This document shows positions 58,732 through 64,000 of a stretch of DNA of 64,000 nucleotides, in pieces (position 1 is the first letter of the stretch; each line of letters opens with the position of its first letter). Origin of the DNA: Saposhnikovia divaricata. Its lineage: Eukaryota; Streptophyta; Magnoliopsida; Apiales; Apiaceae. The position numbers were made by a program, and so were the translations under genes. Location: positions 15,094,001 to 15,158,000 of the forward strand of contig CM071596.1 in the NCBI GenBank assembly GCA_036435485.1. The letters run 5' to 3'. The notes under the pieces are model-generated. The model saw only the letters and a program-made list of their open reading frames with translations, had not been told where the DNA came from and made no database searches.

Positions 58732-61655
58732 ATGTTGATGAAGCTAAACGATATGACAAACTGCAGACTAGTAGTGTTGGTCCTGATCCTGGTAATCTCC
58801 ACAAAATCACTTGGATATCATGCATATATATCTATGATGTCAATGTTATAGAACTTTAGTAAAAGTATTTCAAGATTTGTAATCTTGGTTATTCTAAATG
58901 TTTGATTTGATTATATTATAAATTATCACAAAAAAGTTCTTTAAATGGTGCAGTTAGGAACTGCAATCGTGCCTCCAAGTGTGGTGGTTCATTACAGGCA
59001 AACCAGCCGTGGGCATGTTAAAGAATATTTGAGGCAGTATGGTTATAAGCTTCCCCAAGAAATACTCTCTGGAGTTGCAGTAAAAGCAGATTTGCTAGCA
59101 CCATTGCGTTTATCCAGTACGAATCTAGCAAGGATTGTAAGCTCGAATGTGAATGAAACTGATCAACTCTCTTTTTCCCACATTGAATCTGAGGTAAATT
59201 TATCTTTCTTTTTGTTTCTCTAGCTAGCTGCTACATGGCTGACCTATATGATTGTTGTGATTTGTACTAATTTAGTGCAAGTTGAGTATGGTACAAATAT
59301 GATATTATTTATAAGGAAATTTAATTTTGTTCTTGGTAAGAAATAGAGATGTTGGACATAATGTACCCTAGTTTGTTTACCTAAATTCTATGGTTGTGTA
59401 AACGATAACGATCGTTAAATAGAAATAAATAAATCACATAGTGTATAATTGATTAAACGACAACGATCGTTAAAGAAATAATTAACTCAAAAGAGTGTAT
59501 AGTTGACTAAACGATAACTGTTGTTAAGTAGAAATAGTTACATTAAATAGTGTACAATTGATTAAACAACAATGGTCACAATACAGATTGACATATTCTC
59601 ATGTCTTCTTTTGTTTCAGTTTGTAATAGTCTTTCATATGTGTAGGTAGCTCCTTTGTTGTTCCAAGCATTTTCAACAATTCCATACATCTCACAAGTAT
59701 CATACATTGGACAAGATGGTTTGTCATTCTCATACTATAATGAAGAAAATCAGCAACCTATTGCTATTTATGCAAATACCTCGTTAATCTCGGTGAATGA
59801 AGAATTACCAGCAGCAAATCATGACTTCACTTGCTACTCCCAGCCTGCGAATGGCGACACTGGAATGTTATATGGAGATGTTACTGTGCATCCTCCTAGT
59901 ACATTACTTAATCCATCAATCCTTCAAGAAGTCATGGAAAGTACAACTGGAATTAATGCTTCTGTAGCACCTTCATGGATTGAGAGCGAAGATCTCCTAT
60001 TCCTTAACACAGCTCCTGTGCACGGGAGAGGAGCAATATCTCTGGGATTCGAAGCAAAGGCAATAGTAAATTCCTTATCTGGCAGCATAAGTAATGATGG
60101 AAGTTTGTTTTTGAGCACAAAGGATGGGCAAGTACTCAGCAGTTCTAAGATTCCTAACACTCAGATTGTTATTGTTGGTAACAATTCTGTTGCATTAAAG
60201 TCGTTGAATCAGAATGGTGATCAAGTAGGAGATATTGCTGGTAACCTAACATGCCAGGCAAATGATGGCACATTGCAGCCTACAACTATCACCATTTCGG
60301 AAACAAAGTATAATGTATACTGTTCTCAAGTTGAAATCATTGGGGCGGAATTGGTAAGTATGTCTTCTTTTAATTGTTAGTCTACCTCAACTATAAGATC
60401 ATCATTAGAATATTAATTGATTTTCTAATCGCTAATCATTAATATTTCACTATTGTTCAACCAGTTTTACCTAGATTAAGTTCTACTCTAGAGTTAAACA
60501 TCAGACAGAACACATCATTCACATTTACAAATATCTTGAAATATAATGTGCACTCTCTCGGACTTTAACAGTAGATTCATTATGCAGATTTGCGTACTGG
60601 CTATGCCAATTGAAGGACCAGAGAGATCCTTGCACAAGCACTTTGAAGAAACATATCGACATCTTCTTGCGACGATTTGCGTAATGTACACTATTATTTT
60701 CTTATTTGCGGCCCTAACTGTCGGAGCATTAAAAACAGTGGCAGGGTACCGTATTGCATTGAAAAAACAAGTTGCTGCAATAGCTCAAGCAGAAAGAATA
60801 GGCATCAAGAAGAGTATGAACTACGCCAACGCAAGTCATGCTGTTCGTGCCTCTCTAGCAGAGATTTTTGGTCTCATAGATATATGCCGGACTCAAGTTG
60901 ATCCTGGATCCGATTTAGAGGAAAACTTAAAACATATGAATAATAGTTCCGAGCATCTTTTAGGTAACAAGGCAATTCAATTTTAGCTACTATAAATCTT
61001 TAATTACATTAAATTTGGTAAAAGAAATGTTTCTTGATTTGTTTGTGTACAGGTCTTCTGAATAACATTCTTGATAGAAGCAAGCTAGAAGCAGAAAAAG
61101 CGACACTTGATCAAGAAGATTTTGAAGTTAATGCGGCTGACTAATTTCATGCCGTTAGCATGAAGAAAGACGTAGACGTTGGTTAATGCGTTTCTTCAGA
61201 ATTTACAGAGTCAAGAATCCAGAAGGATATATCTCTGGAAGCTTCAGAATTTATTGTAGTAGAAGTGTAAGGGTTTGTTATCATGAAGAGTCATCTATGT
61301 ACTAAAGTAATTGTAATCTCAGATAAGCATTTTCTGAAGTTTAAGTAAAACTAATCATTTTCCCCTCTTCCTTTCATATCAGATATTTTATATAAAAGAG
61401 CTCTGCAGTAGCAACTCATAAACCTCCTAAAAACCTCTTGCTTTAGTCTAATATTCCAGAAAATAACCAACAGATGTTTTGTTAGATCTCCGCAATGGAT
61501 CTGTTAATAGGTTTGACCAAGTAAGAGGTGATCGCAAAAAGCTAGGACAAATACTATCATATATAGTAAGTAATCCTGTCAAATTTACGTCAGAAGGATA
61601 TGTGTGTATTCGAGCTTATGCTAGGAAGCCTAGTTCTTCAAGTTCAAAAATTAGT
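58732..61655 (+). pseudogene. CKI1: CKI1-like sensor histidine kinase, spliced, truncated, one nonsense codon
   Basis: CKI1-type kinases start cytokinin-style phosphorelays and act in female gametophyte and vascular development. A six-exon model keeps phase with GT-AG introns: 58732-58791, 58954-59193, 59646-60353, 60588-60963, 61053-61181, 61474-61655. The N-terminus MLMKLNDMTNCRLVVLVLIL is a membrane anchor. An extracytoplasmic sensor region (APLLFQAFSTIPYISQVSYI, DGLSFSYYNEENQQP) follows, then a second membrane span (TIIFLFAALTVGALKTVAGY). The H-box is YANASHAVRASLAEIFGLID: His at 60837 is kept but the usual Asp after it is Ala. TAA at 61142-61144 stops translation after about 491 codons. 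Downstream, VRGDRKKLGQILSYIVSNPV carries an N-box; the G-boxes and receiver domain are absent, replaced by ligase-like sequence. It cannot be a working kinase. Confidence 0.82.
59399..59580. repeat. Intronic minisatellite, about three units of 58 bp
   Basis: Within intron 2 of the kinase, AAACGATAACGATCGTTAAA-type palindromes recur with TAGTGTATAATTGATTAAAC spacers at about 59400, 59455 and 59510. The arms AACGATCGTT are self-complementary. Confidence 0.8.
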
Positions 61656-62282
61656 TGCATGGTTGATCAAGTAATTAATGGTTACTCCACCGCAACAAAA
61701 ACATACCAGAGTCTCCGGCCCGTGGCCCCACTTTCACCTGAAACAGACCACTCAGCCGCAAAATAAGCTCTCTCCCTCCAGCTCAGCACCCCTGGCCCAA
61801 CCTAACAGCCATCATCGATTCAGAGAAAGGCCACAAAGTATCCTACTCTGAGTTCACTCAGCTCACTATAAACCTGTCCTCATATTTAACAACTCAACTC
61901 AAACTCACCAAAGGCCAAACCGCATTCATCATCTCTCCAGCTAATTTATTGGGCACTGATTCCAAGATTTCCCGCCAAATTCAGTTATGCCAGCCTGTCA
62001 TTGTGTTTGCCACGTCAGAAACATTTCATGAGCTTCCAAGTCACGAAAGTACACAACACAATACAATTGTCAGGTCTGTTAAGTACCAGACCATCCTCCT
62101 CGATTCGCCGGAGCTTGAGTTGATATTGCGGAGCAGTAGTTTTAGTAGTACTAGTACTAGTAGTAGCTGTGATGAAAGAGTTGAAGTTAGTCGGATACTG
62201 CTGCAGTTATGTACTCGTCCGGAAAAACTGGACCAGTAATAGGTGCAGTGATGACTCACCGCAATTTAATTGCGATTACTTC
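61656..62282 (+). pseudogene. 4-coumarate-CoA ligase-like (acyl-activating enzyme) fragment, N-terminal half
   Basis: 4CL-like enzymes adenylate a carboxylic acid and transfer it to CoA. After the kinase segment the frame continues without a stop into NGYSTATKTYQSLRPVAPLS, typical of a 4CL-like N-terminus. TAA at 61764 and a one-base loss near 61791 follow. Then come WPNLTAIIDSEKGHKVSYSE and TDSKISRQIQLCQPVIVFAT. Between TAFIISP and ANLLGTDS about 25 residues of the family are missing. A further shift near 62195 leads to MYSSGKTGPVIGAVMTHRNL, where Lys replaces Thr of the AMP-binding SSGTTG motif. TAG at 62288 ends it. Clearly inactive. Which 4CL-like subfamily it came from I cannot say. Confidence 0.8.
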
Positions 62283-62668
62283 GATTTATTAGTTGGATAA
62301 TTTGATTGCGAATTGTTTTCATATTTAAAACTGTTTCAGGTGTTCACTACATATTGCCTTTGTAAATTTGAGAGCAGTGATGACACCACAATTTAATTTC
62401 GCTGCTTTCAAAACGAAATTTCCATATTTAGAACTGCTTCTCTTTAAAATTTTCGTGTGATTAATTTTTATTGATGTTAGAACAACAATGTATCTATTTT
62501 ATTCGGGACCAACAGAAGGTAGTACTTGATTATTGAAGTATGGAGGCTGTGAAAGAACTTTTCATTATGTCGTGACTGAAGATGATTTAGTCAGTTGAAT
62601 ACCACATAAATTGGTGATTTAATTGATTGATCCCTTGTGAAACTAATTCTTAATTTGTAATCAAGTGT
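62283..62668. other. Non-coding gap between the two ligase fragments
   Basis: No coding signal. It may be a decayed intron or the trace of a deletion. Confidence 0.5.
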
Positions 62669-62848
62669 TATGGAATGACTGAAACATCTGGAGCCGTCTT
62701 TCGATCTACAAGCCCGGAAGAGAGCCTGCACTGGGCCGGGTTCAGTGGGGAAGCTAACAGGTCACTGTGAGGCAAAGATTGTGGACCCGGAGTCGGGTAT
62801 GCTCTGCCTCCTGGAGAGCAAGGGCGAGCTATGGATTAGAGGACCCTA
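62669..62848 (+). pseudogene. 4CL-like ligase fragment, later exon
   Basis: YGMTETSGAVFRSTSPEESL, then after a one-base shift near 62738 GSVGKLTGHCEAKIVDPESG and KGELWIRGP. These are the A5/A6-type motifs of adenylating enzymes in the right order and spacing after the 61656 fragment, so both pieces come from one gene. The C-terminal domain with the catalytic Lys was not found. Confidence 0.78.
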
Positions 62849-64000
62849 GGAATGAGAGGTAGAGTTACTAAGTTATGTTGGCTTCTCGAAGCTTCATAAA
62901 AATCCTGGTGTAACACTGTCTCGTTCTATCTAATCTTGATTCATCATTTTATTTTCTACAATCTATTTTTTCAAGTTATCTATATATTTTTTTTAATAAA
63001 TTAGAGTGACCGCAATTCCGCAAATTAGTAAGGTGTTTATAGAAGACCTGGAAAGGCAGTAGCACTACTAAGGATTGTCCAGAAACACCGCTCATCGTTT
63101 TGCACTTGATGTATTACTTAAGAACAAAAGGCATGACTGTATGATTTTGAACTTTGGAAAAAAGAGAGAGAAGGATTATGTACTAACGACATCTGTTGGC
63201 TTATACGTTTATATGGTTGTTTTATAAATTGAAATCAGGCAAGTTTTTTAAATAGTGGCCTTGCCAAAGTTCAGCTGCAGTTGTTTTAAATTTGAAGTAG
63301 AAGTGAAAAAACTCAATCCAAGAAAAATACTATAATATAATTACATTTCACAATTTGATAAGTGCATTTAATTTTATAGCAAAATTACTGTATGAAATTC
63401 ACAAAATCATGATATGCAGAAAAATAAAATATGTTGAGGGTCTGTAGCTTGTAATGTATGGGTTCAATGTAGGGAGCAACTACAATATAAGTAGGAGTAA
63501 CAAATTATTACAATATATGTAGGGAGCCTCATACAATATGTGTAAGAGGCTTTAAATGGACTTGATGCAGGGAAAGCATTATATAGTACTTTATGGTGAG
63601 AGTCTATATGTCAAGGTTCATGCATGGGGGCTCCTTGTTGTAAGGAGCTCTGGAAGATAAGATGGAAAACTTTTGTATGATGAAGACAAGTGCACTAAAT
63701 TCATGGTATATTTATTTAAGACCTCCCCATATCCCTTGTGATGCAGAAAAGTTTCAGTTGTCTAACTTTCTTTTTGCTGTGATCTGTCATTTTTAGTGGC
63801 TGATCACTTGGCATTTTTTTAAGACCTCCCCATTTTCGGTAGCTGATCACTTGACATTTTGTTCTTCAGCCACACTCGAAAAAACTCGATACACTCAGAA
63901 AATTCAAGGGAATTGTTCTCCAGCACTTAACTGATGTATAATGATAAGAGTACCTACTGAAAGAAAATTAAAAAAAAAAGTGGCAAATAGAAAAGAGGTA
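62849..64000. other. Unannotated right end
   Basis: No gene recognised. Short local duplications occur: GCTGATCACTTG(G/A)CATTTT at about 63801 and 63843, AAGACCTCCCCAT at about 63719 and 63821, and TGTAGGGAGC phrases at about 63469 and 63520. Confidence 0.55.

Noticed and set aside
58677..58859. Frame starting MVYLQYLTNLILMAVHEQ as the kinase start
   Set aside because: A different frame from 58732 gives a hydrophobic anchor and joins in phase to the next exon; this frame does not.

Overview
This window is plant nuclear DNA, almost certainly from a eudicot with a large, transposon-rich genome. It holds long-LTR Ty3/gypsy and Ty1/copia retrotransposons, a plant-type mariner, Stowaway-like inverted repeats, a Helitron and a spliced CKI1-type histidine kinase relic. 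An asterid is plausible but unproven. No bacterial or organellar genes, tRNA, rRNA or CRISPR array were seen. No intact ordinary host gene is visible.

Layout. 1-5365: an Athila-lineage Ty3/gypsy element on the minus strand, with an uninterrupted gag-protease-RT frame of 1311 codons leaving the left edge. It is inserted inside the antisense ORF of an older Tat-lineage element (element A). The right part of element A (antisense ORF, 99-bp tandem repeat, PPT, LTR) fills 5366-8065. 8215-10410: a mariner transposase with one stop codon, next to a 183-bp tandem repeat. 10714-11376: Stowaway-type remnants. 11383-36854: a complete but decayed Sirevirus-like copia element with a perfect 5-bp target duplication (ATATT). 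It is split by a very young 12.5-kb Tekay-like chromovirus on the minus strand (21556-34089, target duplication GGTGA). 37325-52321: a second Tat-lineage element (element B) in an (AT)n tract. After its own 3' LTR come a second partial pol copy and an inverted LTR, so both outer ends are U3 ends. 52322-55928: repeat-rich DNA without genes. 55929-58302: a non-autonomous Helitron. 58732-62850: a CKI1-like histidine kinase pseudogene fused in frame to a 4-coumarate-CoA ligase-like pseudogene. 62850-64000: nothing recognisable.

How the parts relate. Nesting gives an order of events: element A precedes the Athila copy, and the Sirevirus precedes the Tekay copy. By eye the Sirevirus LTRs differ by a few percent, element B LTRs by about 15 sites in 704, and the Tekay LTRs by only about 4 substitutions in 3.7 kb plus an (AT)n length change. 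The most unusual signals are the inverted-LTR composite, a three-exon antisense gene inside element B, repeated TCAACGGATA/TATCCGTTGA inverted repeats throughout the Sirevirus, and the kinase-ligase fusion.
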